64,000 nucleotides of DNA, from contig NZ_CP046566.1 in the NCBI RefSeq assembly GCF_009740285.1, positions 806,001 to 870,000 on the forward strand. Direction: 5' to 3'. The DNA comes from Phnomibacter ginsenosidimutans. GTDB taxonomy: Bacteria; Bacteroidota; Bacteroidia; Chitinophagales; Chitinophagaceae. The notes under the pieces were generated by a model. That model did not search any database, was not told the origin of the DNA, and saw only the letters and a list, made by a program, of their open reading frames with translations. The translations under genes and the position numbers were made by a program. Shown in pieces: positions 16,786 to 24,568 of this stretch (the first letter of the stretch is position 1; each line of letters opens with the position of its first letter).

Positions 16786-18297
16786 ATGAAACAGAACATC
16801 CTCAACAGCATCACTCTTTTTGCAGCAGCCTGTCTGCTGTTGCTGGCTTGCAGCAAACCCATTGTACCCACACCCGGCCAGCAAGGCCCGCCCGATAACC
16901 CTGGCAGTACCGAAACAGGCATTGTACTCCAATTGAATTTGCCCACATCGCTGCCGGCTGTGGCTAACCTTACTGCTGAATTGCTCATAGAAACTTCGGG
17001 CACACAGCAAGTACTGAAAACGTCGGTTGAAGTACAGCAGCAGCAACTGAAGTCGCCATTGCTGTTATTGCCCAAAGGCCAATACAGCATTGTACAGTGC
17101 AAAATCAGCGACGCCAGCGGTCGCTATGTGTTAGCCACACCGTTGCGCCAGTCGGCAAAAGCAGCGGGCCTCAGCCGGGTGCTACCCGTAGCTGCCAGCG
17201 TGGTAAAAGACAGCAGCATGGTAACACTGGATGCGATAGCCGTTGGCGCCATAGATGCACCCGAAAGTTTTGGCTATCCGGTGACGGCGTTTGATTCTCC
17301 AGCCCGTATACCGGTGGTGATTCATCCCATGGTAAATATTGGCGGCTATGTATTCGACCACATCGACGGACAACTGGAAGTAACCTGGTACGATGCACAG
17401 CAGCAAGCCCATCAGGAGTTGTTGCAACTCAAAGCCGGTCTCAACAATATAGGTCTGCCCAAAGATGCTACCCGCTTTCATTTTGCGTACCGCAAATGGA
17501 ATATTACCGATGAGATGGAACTGCCTGCCAATGCAGTTAGTCCCGGCATGACCATTGCCCTTGGTGGTGCTGTAGCTGCCCGCAAACTCAAAGAAGAACA
17601 GACATGGAGAGAAGCGGCAGGACAGTACCAACCCGAGAGCAGAAAAACATACACCTACAATGCCAGCGGCAAACTGGTAGCCACTCACTACTATCAAAAG
17701 TTGCCGCAGTATGTTGATTTGCAACTGCAGCAAATTCATGAGTTTGAATACCAAAACGGAAAGCTTACTCAGGTACGCTATTTCAACGGGCAGCATCAGC
17801 CATACGGCTATTTGAAATTTACCTACGCCAACAATGGATTGGTAACACACATGGAGCAAAAGAGCTACGATCAAACCACGTATGCTGCAGTGTCGTACGG
17901 CGTAAGTACCGTGGGTAAAACCGTTAACATCGACTATCTGTTCAGCAATGGTCAGGCACTCGAATATCAGTTTACCCTGCAAAACGGCAACAAAATTCAA
18001 GAGCATGGACGCGGCTCTACCGGTGCCGGCGAAGGTGGCACATTTGCCTACGATGGTTACATCAATCCGTATCGGTTATTGGGTGTGCAGGATATTTACC
18101 TGCGCTACATGAGCAACAACAACCTGATGGCAGAAAACAAATCGTATGGTGGCGGGTTCCCCGTTTTTATACCCGGTACGTTTCAGTACAGCTACGATGA
18201 AAAAGGATATCCTGTGCAACTCATCAAGCAGTACAAAAACTACATGAGTGGCGCTGTAGCCTTTCATTCCAAAACACAATACAGCTACCTGGATTAA
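16786..18297 (+). CDS. Hypothetical lipoprotein with YD-like repeats
   Basis: 503 residues from the ATG at 16786. A signal peptide ends in the lipobox LLLAC with Cys22, followed by a Pro/Gly-rich linker. The second half contains repeated patterns such as KTYTYNASGKLVATHY, EFEYQNGKLTQVRYF and FQYSYDEKGYPVQLI, spaced like the strands of cell-surface YD or DUF4595-type domains. The protein should be tethered to a membrane and face outward. No enzyme motif is seen. Confidence 0.75.
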   Translation: MKQNILNSITLFAAACLLLLACSKPIVPTPGQQGPPDNPGSTETGIVLQLNLPTSLPAVANLTAELLIETSGTQQVLKTSVEVQQQQLKSPLLLLPKGQYSIVQCKISDASGRYVLATPLRQSAKAAGLSRVLPVAASVVKDSSMVTLDAIAVGAIDAPESFGYPVTAFDSPARIPVVIHPMVNIGGYVFDHIDGQLEVTWYDAQQQAHQELLQLKAGLNNIGLPKDATRFHFAYRKWNITDEMELPANAVSPGMTIALGGAVAARKLKEEQTWREAAGQYQPESRKTYTYNASGKLVATHYYQKLPQYVDLQLQQIHEFEYQNGKLTQVRYFNGQHQPYGYLKFTYANNGLVTHMEQKSYDQTTYAAVSYGVSTVGKTVNIDYLFSNGQALEYQFTLQNGNKIQEHGRGSTGAGEGGTFAYDGYINPYRLLGVQDIYLRYMSNNNLMAENKSYGGGFPVFIPGTFQYSYDEKGYPVQLIKQYKNYMSGAVAFHSKTQYSYLD

Positions 18298-18463
18298 TGC
18301 CTGTAGCCAACACGCACAAATAGATATTTTTTGTAATCGGTTGAAAAGGGCAAATGAAAGCGACAAAGAGTCCGGAAGAGCGGTATATTTTTGTTACGCA
18401 ATGCTGCACACGATTCTCTTTGCCTTTCATCCCCGATTCACCCACTTTAAATATTGCATTCGC

Positions 18464-19306
18464 ATGAACATCAACACCACCCTTCGTATACTCTTTGCCA
18501 CAATGCTTTTTGCGTCGTGCACCGTAGCCAAGGTAGCCGTACCCGATGCCTTTTCATCACAAGCAGAAGAACTGCGGGTAAAAGGCCTGCAAGGCTTCAC
18601 GTTTAATCAGTCGCTCAATTTTGGCCCATACATTACCGGCGAAATGAAGCGGGGCTGGGATATGAGCAGCAAATGGCAAGCCAGTCAAATCAGCTTTCGT
18701 CCGCAAGACCAGCTGTTGCGTTTCTTCAATATTCAAACAGACAACCTGCGCCAAACAGAAAAAAATAAATTTCAGTTTGCCATCCGCGATGGAAAACTTA
18801 TGGCCGATGTATTTGCTTTTGAAACATTTACAGAACGAGGCAAAGTGTATAAAAGCAACAGCATTTTTGGCGAAGTATCGCAAACCAATTATCAGCACTA
18901 TGATTTTTCAGCTGCTATAGTGCCGTACAACTACAGCCATGGGCAGCCCTGGAAGTTGGTAATGCAATCGGAATACGACCGCCGCAAAGACACAGCCCGC
19001 AACCTGCTCGACCTGCCTTATGCCAGCACTGCTTACTACGCTACCGATGGCAAAGACAGCATAACTATCCATCCGTTGTATATCAAAAATGTAACCACTG
19101 GTGGTGGCAAAAGCACCAAATTGCTGGGCCCGCCCATGCTCAGCGGCTATGAGCTGCGCATAGAAGATGGCGTGATTGCAGTAGTAGATATTTTGCAGCC
19201 AACCGTGTGGATGTACAAAGAACTGGATGAACCTACCAAACTGGTGACTGCCGCCATTGGCGCTGCTATTTTGCTGAAAAGAAAACAGGAAGTACACAAC
19301 GAATAA
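18464..19306 (+). CDS. Hypothetical lipoprotein upstream of an ECF sigma gene
   Basis: 280 residues from the ATG at 18464. Earlier in-frame starts exist but the signal peptide with lipobox LFASC (Cys19) fixes the N-terminus. The mature part is soluble and mixed alpha/beta with no motif I know; a small hydrophobic stretch (TAAIGAAILLK) lies near the C-terminus. Its stop is only ten bases before the sigma factor gene, so it may share its transcript. Confidence 0.72.
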   Translation: MNINTTLRILFATMLFASCTVAKVAVPDAFSSQAEELRVKGLQGFTFNQSLNFGPYITGEMKRGWDMSSKWQASQISFRPQDQLLRFFNIQTDNLRQTEKNKFQFAIRDGKLMADVFAFETFTERGKVYKSNSIFGEVSQTNYQHYDFSAAIVPYNYSHGQPWKLVMQSEYDRRKDTARNLLDLPYASTAYYATDGKDSITIHPLYIKNVTTGGGKSTKLLGPPMLSGYELRIEDGVIAVVDILQPTVWMYKELDEPTKLVTAAIGAAILLKRKQEVHNE

Positions 19307-19316
19307 GCCAGCTCCG

Positions 19317-19862
19317 TTGAACGCCAGCAAGCAAGACATATCGTGGATGATTGAAGGTTGTATAGCCAACAACCGCAAGGCACAGGAGCTGCTTTATAGG
19401 TCGCTGTACGATTTTGCCATGACCATTGCGCTGCGCTACAGCCGCGATGAAGCCGATGCGGCCGACATCCTGAGCATGGCCTTTGTGCGGGTGTTCAAAC
19501 ACATACGGCAGTACGATGCGGCCAAGGGCAGTTTTCATGCATGGCTCAAACGCATTGTGGTAAATGAAGGCCTCGACCATATTAAAAGCCGCAGCAAGTT
19601 TGATAGCCCCGAAGAGCTGGATGCGGCAGCCGAAGTAATGATTGAACACACGGTGATAGAACAGATAAGCGCCGGCGATATTTTGCAACTGGTGCAAAAA
19701 CTGCCACCCGCCACGCATGCTGTATTTGTGCTGTATGTGGTAGAAGGATATAACCACCGCGAAATAGCGGAGCAATTGCAGATAAGCGAGGGTACCAGTA
19801 AGTGGCACCTGAGCGAAGCCCGAAAAAGTTTACAAAAAATGTTGACATCCTCTGTTAGATAA
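19317..19862 (+). CDS. ECF-type RNA polymerase sigma factor
   Basis: 181 residues from a TTG at 19317; an ATG at 19347 is an alternative. Region 2 is recognised by RYSRDEADAADILSMAFVRV and the WLKRIVVNEGLDHIK segment; region 4 by YNHREIAEQLQISEGTSKWH, a helix-turn-helix for the -35/-33 element. A downstream gene seven bases away encodes a single-pass protein likely to be its anti-sigma factor. Region 1 is absent, as expected for extracytoplasmic function sigma factors. Target genes are unknown. Confidence 0.88.
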   Translation: MNASKQDISWMIEGCIANNRKAQELLYRSLYDFAMTIALRYSRDEADAADILSMAFVRVFKHIRQYDAAKGSFHAWLKRIVVNEGLDHIKSRSKFDSPEELDAAAEVMIEHTVIEQISAGDILQLVQKLPPATHAVFVLYVVEGYNHREIAEQLQISEGTSKWHLSEARKSLQKMLTSSVR

Positions 19863-19868
19863 CCACGC

Positions 19869-20540
19869 ATGAATGAACGGCAACCATACGAATTGTTGAT
19901 TGCGGCAAAGCTTGAAGCATTGCCGGCAATGCCTGCTATGGCCGATGCCATTTGGGCCCGTATCAGTCGTGAGCTGGATAATGACCTGCCGCCGGATGAT
20001 CCAGAGCCTCCGGCACCACCTACATCGCCTGCAGGTACGCCTACGGGAGCCTTGCGCTGGCCCGGTATGGCCATTGTATTAATAGCTGCAGCCGGCCTGT
20101 GGCTGTGGTACCAGCGCAGCACACCCAACCATGCCACTGCACCTGCCAGCAACAGCACTCCTGCAGTGCAGACCGATACCACTGTAGCATCGCCCAATCC
20201 ATTGGCACCGGTTAGTGCATCGCCGCCACCGGCTAATGCTGTCGGTACTACTGCACTGCCCGAAAGCCGCCCGGCAGATACCGCTGTATACAACAATAAC
20301 GGATTGGTATTGCCGCCCGATCTTCCTGCGTCGCAAGATGCGGCCAACAATGCAGCATCACTCAACAACCAGCCGGAGAAAACAACCAGTGGCAACCCAT
20401 CAACCGTACCTGTAGCCAGCCCGCCCAACCTTCAGCCCGCTGCCAAAAATGCCGATACCACTGCCGGCAAAAAGCCACGGGGTGTACCCGGCATCAACCG
20501 CAACGACTACCGCATTGCCCCTCCGAAGAAAGACAGCTGA
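19869..20540 (+). CDS. Probable anti-sigma factor, single-pass, proline-rich
   Basis: 223 residues. An N-terminal cytoplasmic part of about 60 residues ends in a run of Pro, then one membrane segment at residues 64-82 (WPGMAIVLIAAAGLWLWY), then a low-complexity Pro/Ala/Asn/Thr-rich periplasmic tail ending KNADTTAGKKPRG. Position immediately after an ECF sigma gene and the topology argue for an anti-sigma role. There is no zinc-binding HxxxCxxC motif. The tail looks like a wall-spanning linker without a sensor domain. Confidence 0.65.
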   Translation: MNERQPYELLIAAKLEALPAMPAMADAIWARISRELDNDLPPDDPEPPAPPTSPAGTPTGALRWPGMAIVLIAAAGLWLWYQRSTPNHATAPASNSTPAVQTDTTVASPNPLAPVSASPPPANAVGTTALPESRPADTAVYNNNGLVLPPDLPASQDAANNAASLNNQPEKTTSGNPSTVPVASPPNLQPAAKNADTTAGKKPRGVPGINRNDYRIAPPKKDS

Positions 20541-20543
20541 GGG

Positions 20544-20571
20544 TAGATGTTGGATGACTGATGTTAGATGC
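20544..20571. repeat. 7-bp-period array, four units
   Basis: TAGATGT, TGGATGA, CTGATGT and TAGATGC stand in phase, three bases after the stop of the anti-sigma gene. The unit is the reverse complement of the ATCTAAC family at 39407-39455. Confidence 0.72.
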
Positions 20572-20673
20572 TAGAGAAGAGGTGTAGAGAGCTTCGTCGC
20601 TGTTGCGACTGGTATCACCCACAATGAAATTCCCTTCAACCATCACAACTCCAAACAACAAACAGTTCATCTC

Positions 20674-21960
20674 TCACCCAATCTCAAACAATTCATTCCA
20701 CCGCGTAGTGTAGCGGGGGCTGTGGAAGTTTTGCTGCATTTTCCAGTTGCGGGTGGTGCCGCCGGCAGCGTATTTCAGTACATCGTTGCGCTGGCTGAAG
20801 TTGATGTTGTCCATCATGTCCATGAGTTTGCGGCTGCGGTCGTCCATGGCATGGTCGAACAGGCTGCGTTGCACGGCAGTGTCGGGCACAATGTCGCTGA
20901 GCAATACACCCGCTTTTTTGTAAGCCCTGCCCGGCTCGTAGAGGGCTTCCACCATTTGTACAGCAGGTTTGATTAGTTCGTGGGTAACGGATGTGGCTAC
21001 GGGCAATGCCATATAGCTGCTGATGGTGGGCCCGTGCCTAAAGCGGCCGTCGGGTGCCGGTGGCTCTTTGGGTATTACAAACACGCTGATGCTACCGGCT
21101 GCACCATGCTGCCGGCGCAGCTTTTCGGCAGCACGACTGGTGTAGGTAGCCACCGCTTCTTTTATGCTTTGCAGGTCGGTTACGGTTTGGCCAAACATGC
21201 GGGTGGTAGCAATCATTTTCTTTACCGTTAGTTCTTCTTTCATGCCTAGTACGGGCTGGCCCTGCAGCTCCCGCAGCAGGCGTTCGCCCACCACGCCGCC
21301 CAAGTGATTGCGGGCAAACAGCAGGTTTTGCTGGCGCAGTTGCCAGGCCGTGGTAATATCCATGCGTTGCAGCTTTTGCGCATAGCGGTGGCCTACGCCC
21401 CACACATCTTCCACCGCCGTTTTTTCGAGGGCCTGTTGTATGCGGCGTTCGGTGTTGAGCACCAATACACAGTTCGTGATGGCTTTGTTTTTTTTGGCCA
21501 GGCGGTTGGCTACCTTGCTCAGTACTTTGGTAGGGGCTACGCCAATGGATACTTTAATGCCCGTCCACTGTTCTACCTGTTGGCGCAGGTTCATCGTAAA
21601 TGCGTGGAGCGTGGCAGTGTCCATATTGTCATCAAGATCAATAAACGCTTCGTCTACGCTGTACACTTCTACTTTATCGGTACCTACGGCCTGGCGCAGG
21701 GTTTCCATTACCCGCCAGCTCAGGTCGCCATACAGGTTGTAGTTGCTGGAAAATACCGCCACGTTGTGCTGCTCTATCAGGTGTTTGTTTTGAAAATAAG
21801 GCACTGCCATGCCTACACCGAGGGCCTTGGCTTCGTCGCTGCGGGCAATGATGCAACCATCGTTGTTGCTGAGTACCACCACGGGTTGCTGCGCCAGTTT
21901 GGGTTTAAACAGGCGTTCGCAGGAGCAGTAAAAACTATTGCAATCGACGATGGCTTTCAT
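20674..21960 (-). CDS. umuC: Y-family DNA polymerase V catalytic subunit (UmuC)
   Basis: 428 residues from the ATG at 21960 (MKAIVDCNSFYCSCERLF); the open frame further upstream is not expected in the family. Polymerase carboxylates are present in IVDCNSFYCSCE and VYSVDEAFIDLD, the helix-hairpin-helix region in VEDVWGVGHRYAQKLQ, and the typical UmuC ending SPRYTTRWNELFEI. It should carry out translesion synthesis. It is divergent from a UmuD-like gene at 22104 across a 143-bp gap with a palindrome, suggesting joint control. Confidence 0.92.
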   Translation of the reverse strand: MKAIVDCNSFYCSCERLFKPKLAQQPVVVLSNNDGCIIARSDEAKALGVGMAVPYFQNKHLIEQHNVAVFSSNYNLYGDLSWRVMETLRQAVGTDKVEVYSVDEAFIDLDDNMDTATLHAFTMNLRQQVEQWTGIKVSIGVAPTKVLSKVANRLAKKNKAITNCVLVLNTERRIQQALEKTAVEDVWGVGHRYAQKLQRMDITTAWQLRQQNLLFARNHLGGVVGERLLRELQGQPVLGMKEELTVKKMIATTRMFGQTVTDLQSIKEAVATYTSRAAEKLRRQHGAAGSISVFVIPKEPPAPDGRFRHGPTISSYMALPVATSVTHELIKPAVQMVEALYEPGRAYKKAGVLLSDIVPDTAVQRSLFDHAMDDRSRKLMDMMDNINFSQRNDVLKYAAGGTTRNWKMQQNFHSPRYTTRWNELFEIG

Positions 21961-22043
21961 ACAAAAAAGAGGATGCACGGAGCCGCCCGGCCGGCCACTC
22001 CACCGGAGCGGTGCCGCTACTAACCCTGTGTACAACTATTTTG

Positions 22044-22051
22044 CAAAACTA
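22044..22051 (-). promoter_or_regulatory. Candidate umuC -7 box (TAGTTTTG)
   Basis: Read on the minus strand the octamer matches TAnnTTTG exactly. It lies about 84 bases upstream of the umuC ATG and abuts the palindrome at 22051-22081, so a protein bound there would overlap the -33 region. Confidence 0.42.
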
Positions 22052-22081
22052 ATTATTTGAGTATAAAAATACTAAATAATT
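22051..22081. promoter_or_regulatory. Palindromic operator candidate between umuC and the umuD-like operon
   Basis: Two AT-rich arms (AATTATTTGAGTAT and ATACTAAATAATT) surround an AAAA centre and are complementary at nearly all positions; the core is AGTAT-AAAA-ATACT. It is the only strong palindrome in the divergent spacer and overlaps candidate promoter elements on both strands: the umuC -7 box at 22044-22051 and a plus-strand TTTG (22056-22059) with TAATTTAG (22077-22084). No LexA gene is in the window, so the regulator is unknown. Confidence 0.55.
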
Positions 22082-22103
22082 TAGCGCAACAATTGGAAGT
22101 ACA

Positions 22104-22541
22104 ATGGATGAGGAAACCCTGCATGAGAGTGCCTACCGGGGCACAAAGGCCTTTACACAGCTGGATGTGAAAACGGCCAATGCCACAGGTTTTGGTGCCG
22201 CCGCCGACGACTATATGGAGCGGGGCATCGACCTGAATGAGCAGTTGATACGCAACAAACCGGCTACGTTTTTCTTTCGCATGGCAGGCGATGCCATGGA
22301 AGGCGCAGGCATTTATGCTGGCGATGTGCTGCTGGTAGACCGCAGCATAAAAGTGGCCAGCGGCAAAATTATTGTGGCCATCCTCAACGGCGAGTTGATG
22401 GTGCGGCGCTACAAACAGCAGTTCAACAAAGCCTGGTTGTGTGCCGAGCACAAACGGTACAAAGATGTAGAGCTCACCGAGTTCTGCGATTTTCAAACCT
22501 GGGGTGTGGTTACGTATTCCATTCACCAGCACAAACACTAA
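22104..22541 (+). CDS. UmuD-like S24-family protein lacking the catalytic Ser and Lys
   Basis: 145 residues. The fold is shown by DYMERGIDLNEQLIRNKPAT, GDAMEGAGIYAGDVLLVDRS and KIIVAILNGELMVRRY, which align with UmuD. At the nucleophile position the usual GDSM reads GDAM (GCC codon), and the general-base lysine of VKK reads VRR. Self-cleavage should therefore be impossible, although an N-terminal arm of about 30 residues and an A-T-G-F stretch near the usual cleavage site remain. It may act as a permanent accessory of UmuC. First gene of a tight operon: the next ATG is three bases after its stop. Confidence 0.8.
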   Translation: MDEETLHESAYRGTKAFTQLDVKTANATGFGAAADDYMERGIDLNEQLIRNKPATFFFRMAGDAMEGAGIYAGDVLLVDRSIKVASGKIIVAILNGELMVRRYKQQFNKAWLCAEHKRYKDVELTEFCDFQTWGVVTYSIHQHKH

Positions 22542-22544
22542 TGT

Positions 22545-23186
22545 ATGGCAGCTTACCCGGCGCATGAACGCAAGCCTGCTGTACGCAGTAGCCGCTATGC
22601 ATTGCCTCTCACGGACTACAGATTGGTGTTGCAACCGCACCCCGATTTGTACGAGCAGCTGTTGCAGTTGAAGCAAGATTTTGCGCAGCAATACCAGTGC
22701 CCCGATGCGGTGGCCGAAGAACCTACGATTCCGCTGATGCGGTTTCAGCAGTTTGCCATGAGCGAAGCGGCCTTGCAAAAGAAACTGCAGGACTTGCTCT
22801 GTCATCAGGCGCCTTTTTTGGTGCAGCTGCATGGCTTTGGCAGCCTGCCTACGCATACGGTATTTGTGCAGGTGGCTACCAAAAATGGTATTCAGCAATT
22901 GCTGCAGCAACTGTTGCCTTTGCAATCGATGCTGCGGCTGAGTCAGTTTAATAAAGCGCATTACATGGCAGACCCTTACCTCACACTGGCCCGGCAGCTA
23001 CAGCCCTGGCAATATGAAAAAGGCTGGCGGCAATACCGGCACACCCCATTCAGCGGCAGCTTCGTAGCCAGCGAAGCCCTGCTGCTGAAGCGGCCCCCAC
23101 AGGCAACACAATTTTCGCTACTGACCCGCTTTGCTTTTGCTGCCCAACCGGTAGCGGCACCGCCGGTACAAACCCTCTTGTTTTAA
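22545..23186 (+). CDS. 2H-phosphoesterase (2'-5' RNA ligase-like) family protein, degenerate
   Basis: 213 residues. The pattern YRLVLQPHPDLYEQLLQLKQDF, the central GFGSLPTHTVFVQV, and PYLTLARQLQPWQYEKGW fit the LigT-like 2H superfamily. Both signature HxTx motifs are lost: the first site reads TIPLMRF and the second PYLTLAR, with Tyr where the catalytic His should be. It is probably not an active phosphodiesterase and may bind RNA or a cyclic nucleotide. It lies three bases after the UmuD-like gene and four before the radical SAM gene, so the three are one transcription unit. Confidence 0.68.
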   Translation: MAAYPAHERKPAVRSSRYALPLTDYRLVLQPHPDLYEQLLQLKQDFAQQYQCPDAVAEEPTIPLMRFQQFAMSEAALQKKLQDLLCHQAPFLVQLHGFGSLPTHTVFVQVATKNGIQQLLQQLLPLQSMLRLSQFNKAHYMADPYLTLARQLQPWQYEKGWRQYRHTPFSGSFVASEALLLKRPPQATQFSLLTRFAFAAQPVAAPPVQTLLF

Positions 23187-23190
23187 CCAC

Positions 23191-24300
23191 ATGCCCCAGC
23201 AACAACACCCCAATGCCCGCCCCAAGCCAGCCGCTGCCGATGCGGCTGCTACACCGTATGTAAAAGGACGTGGTGCACAAATCAATACACTCAACCGGTT
23301 TTTGAAAAATCACCGGGTGCAGGAGCACATCGAAGCCATTGATGAATGGACCGTAGCCAACGAAGCCACGGTGTATTTGGAAGACAACGCCAAAACGCTG
23401 GTGAATAAAGTTGACAGCCCTGATGTGGGCATGTTTTACAGCATGAATCCGTACCAGGGTTGTGAGCATGGCTGCATTTACTGCTATGCCCGCAATGCTC
23501 ATGAATACTGGGGTTACAGCGCCGGCCTCGATTTTGAACGCAAGATTATTGTGAAGAAAAATGCACCGCAGCTGCTGCGCAAATTTTTGCTGCATCCCAA
23601 GTGGGATGCGACGCCCATTAGCCTCAGTGGCAATACCGATTGCTACCAACCGGCAGAGCAGCGCTTTCGGCTTACCCGCCAGCTGCTGGAAGTGTGCAAC
23701 GAGTTTAATCAGCCCGTGGGTATGATTACCAAAAATGCCGGCATGCTGCGGGATAAAGATTTGCTGCAGGAGATGGCGGCTAAAAATCTCATCAGCATTT
23801 TGGTGAGCATCACCAGCCTCAACGAAGATTTGCGGCGGGTGATGGAACCCCGCACTACTACCGCCACACAGCGTTTGCGGCTCATTCATGAACTGAGCCA
23901 TGCAGGTGTACGCATGGGCGTGATGCTTGGCCCTATGATACCGGGCCTCAACGATCATGAAATGCCCAATATCATAAAGGCTGCTGCCGACAATGGTGCC
24001 GTGTTTAGTGCTTACACATTCATCCGGCTCAACGGATCGGTGAAGCTGATGTTTCATGATTGGTTGTATAAAAACTTTCCCGACAGGGCCGATAAAGTGT
24101 GGCACCAAATTGAGCATGCACACGGTGGTAAAGTGAATGACAGTCGCTTTGGTATCCGCATGAGGGGCGAAGGGCCGGTGGCCGAATTGGTGCGGCAACA
24201 GTTTCTGCAATACAACAAACGTTATGGCCTCAATGCTGAACGCTGGAACCTCGACAGCAGCCGCTTTCGCCGGCCGGGAGAGCAGGGAAGACTTTTTTAG
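23191..24300 (+). CDS. PA0069-type radical SAM protein
   Basis: 369 residues. Cys91, Cys95 and Cys98 in CEHGCIYCYA form the CxxxCxxC site for the 4Fe-4S cluster that cleaves S-adenosylmethionine. The surroundings (GMFYSMNPYQGCEHGC, FERKIIVKKNAP, GNTDCYQPAEQRFRLTR) match the PA0069/Rv2578c group, which is related to spore photoproduct lyase but has no established substrate. It is the third gene of the umuD-like operon, which suggests a link with DNA or RNA damage; that is inference from context. Its TAG stop is the first three bases of a repeat array. Confidence 0.85.
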   Translation: MPQQQHPNARPKPAAADAAATPYVKGRGAQINTLNRFLKNHRVQEHIEAIDEWTVANEATVYLEDNAKTLVNKVDSPDVGMFYSMNPYQGCEHGCIYCYARNAHEYWGYSAGLDFERKIIVKKNAPQLLRKFLLHPKWDATPISLSGNTDCYQPAEQRFRLTRQLLEVCNEFNQPVGMITKNAGMLRDKDLLQEMAAKNLISILVSITSLNEDLRRVMEPRTTTATQRLRLIHELSHAGVRMGVMLGPMIPGLNDHEMPNIIKAAADNGAVFSAYTFIRLNGSVKLMFHDWLYKNFPDRADKVWHQIEHAHGGKVNDSRFGIRMRGEGPVAELVRQQFLQYNKRYGLNAERWNLDSSRFRRPGEQGRLF

Positions 24301-24364
24301 TTGATGGTTGGTGGTGGGTAGTTGGTAGGGGAAGGAGATGTTAGATGACAGATGTTGGATGTCA
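24298..24364. repeat. Two 7-bp-period arrays starting at the radical SAM stop codon
   Basis: From the stop TAG at 24298 the units TAGTTGA, TGGTTGG, TGGTGGG, TAGTTGG follow in phase. After a short break, GATGTTA, GATGACA, GATGTTG, GATGTCA follow at 24337-24364. The two arrays belong to two different unit families that recur elsewhere in the window. Confidence 0.78.
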
Positions 24365-24440
24365 GAGACAAGTGTTATGTCATGCTGAGGAACGAAGCAT
24401 CGGATAGTAGACGTTAGTGGGCGAAGGTTTGCTGTAAATG

Positions 24441-24480
24441 AACATCGGTCATCCCATACTTAGGATGACCGACGTTTTAT
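24441..24480. terminator. Bidirectional intrinsic terminator
   Basis: A stem of about 14 bp (core CGGTCATCC / GGATGACCG) with an eight-base loop and a T-rich right flank lies between the convergent radical SAM gene and sprA. Confidence 0.72.
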
Positions 24481-24540
24481 TTTTAACTACACAAATCAGT
24501 AGTTCGTGAAAGATGCAGGTAGTAGATTTTCTTCTTCCCA

Positions 24541-24568
24541 CCAACTACCAACCATCAACTATCATCTA
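24541..24568. repeat. 7-bp-period array ending in the sprA stop codon
   Basis: CCAACTA, CCAACCA, TCAACTA, TCATCTA in phase. Read in the direction of sprA (minus strand) the array starts with the TAG stop codon and has the units TAGATGA, TAGTTGA, TGGTTGG, TAGTTGG, mirroring the array at 24298. Confidence 0.75.
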
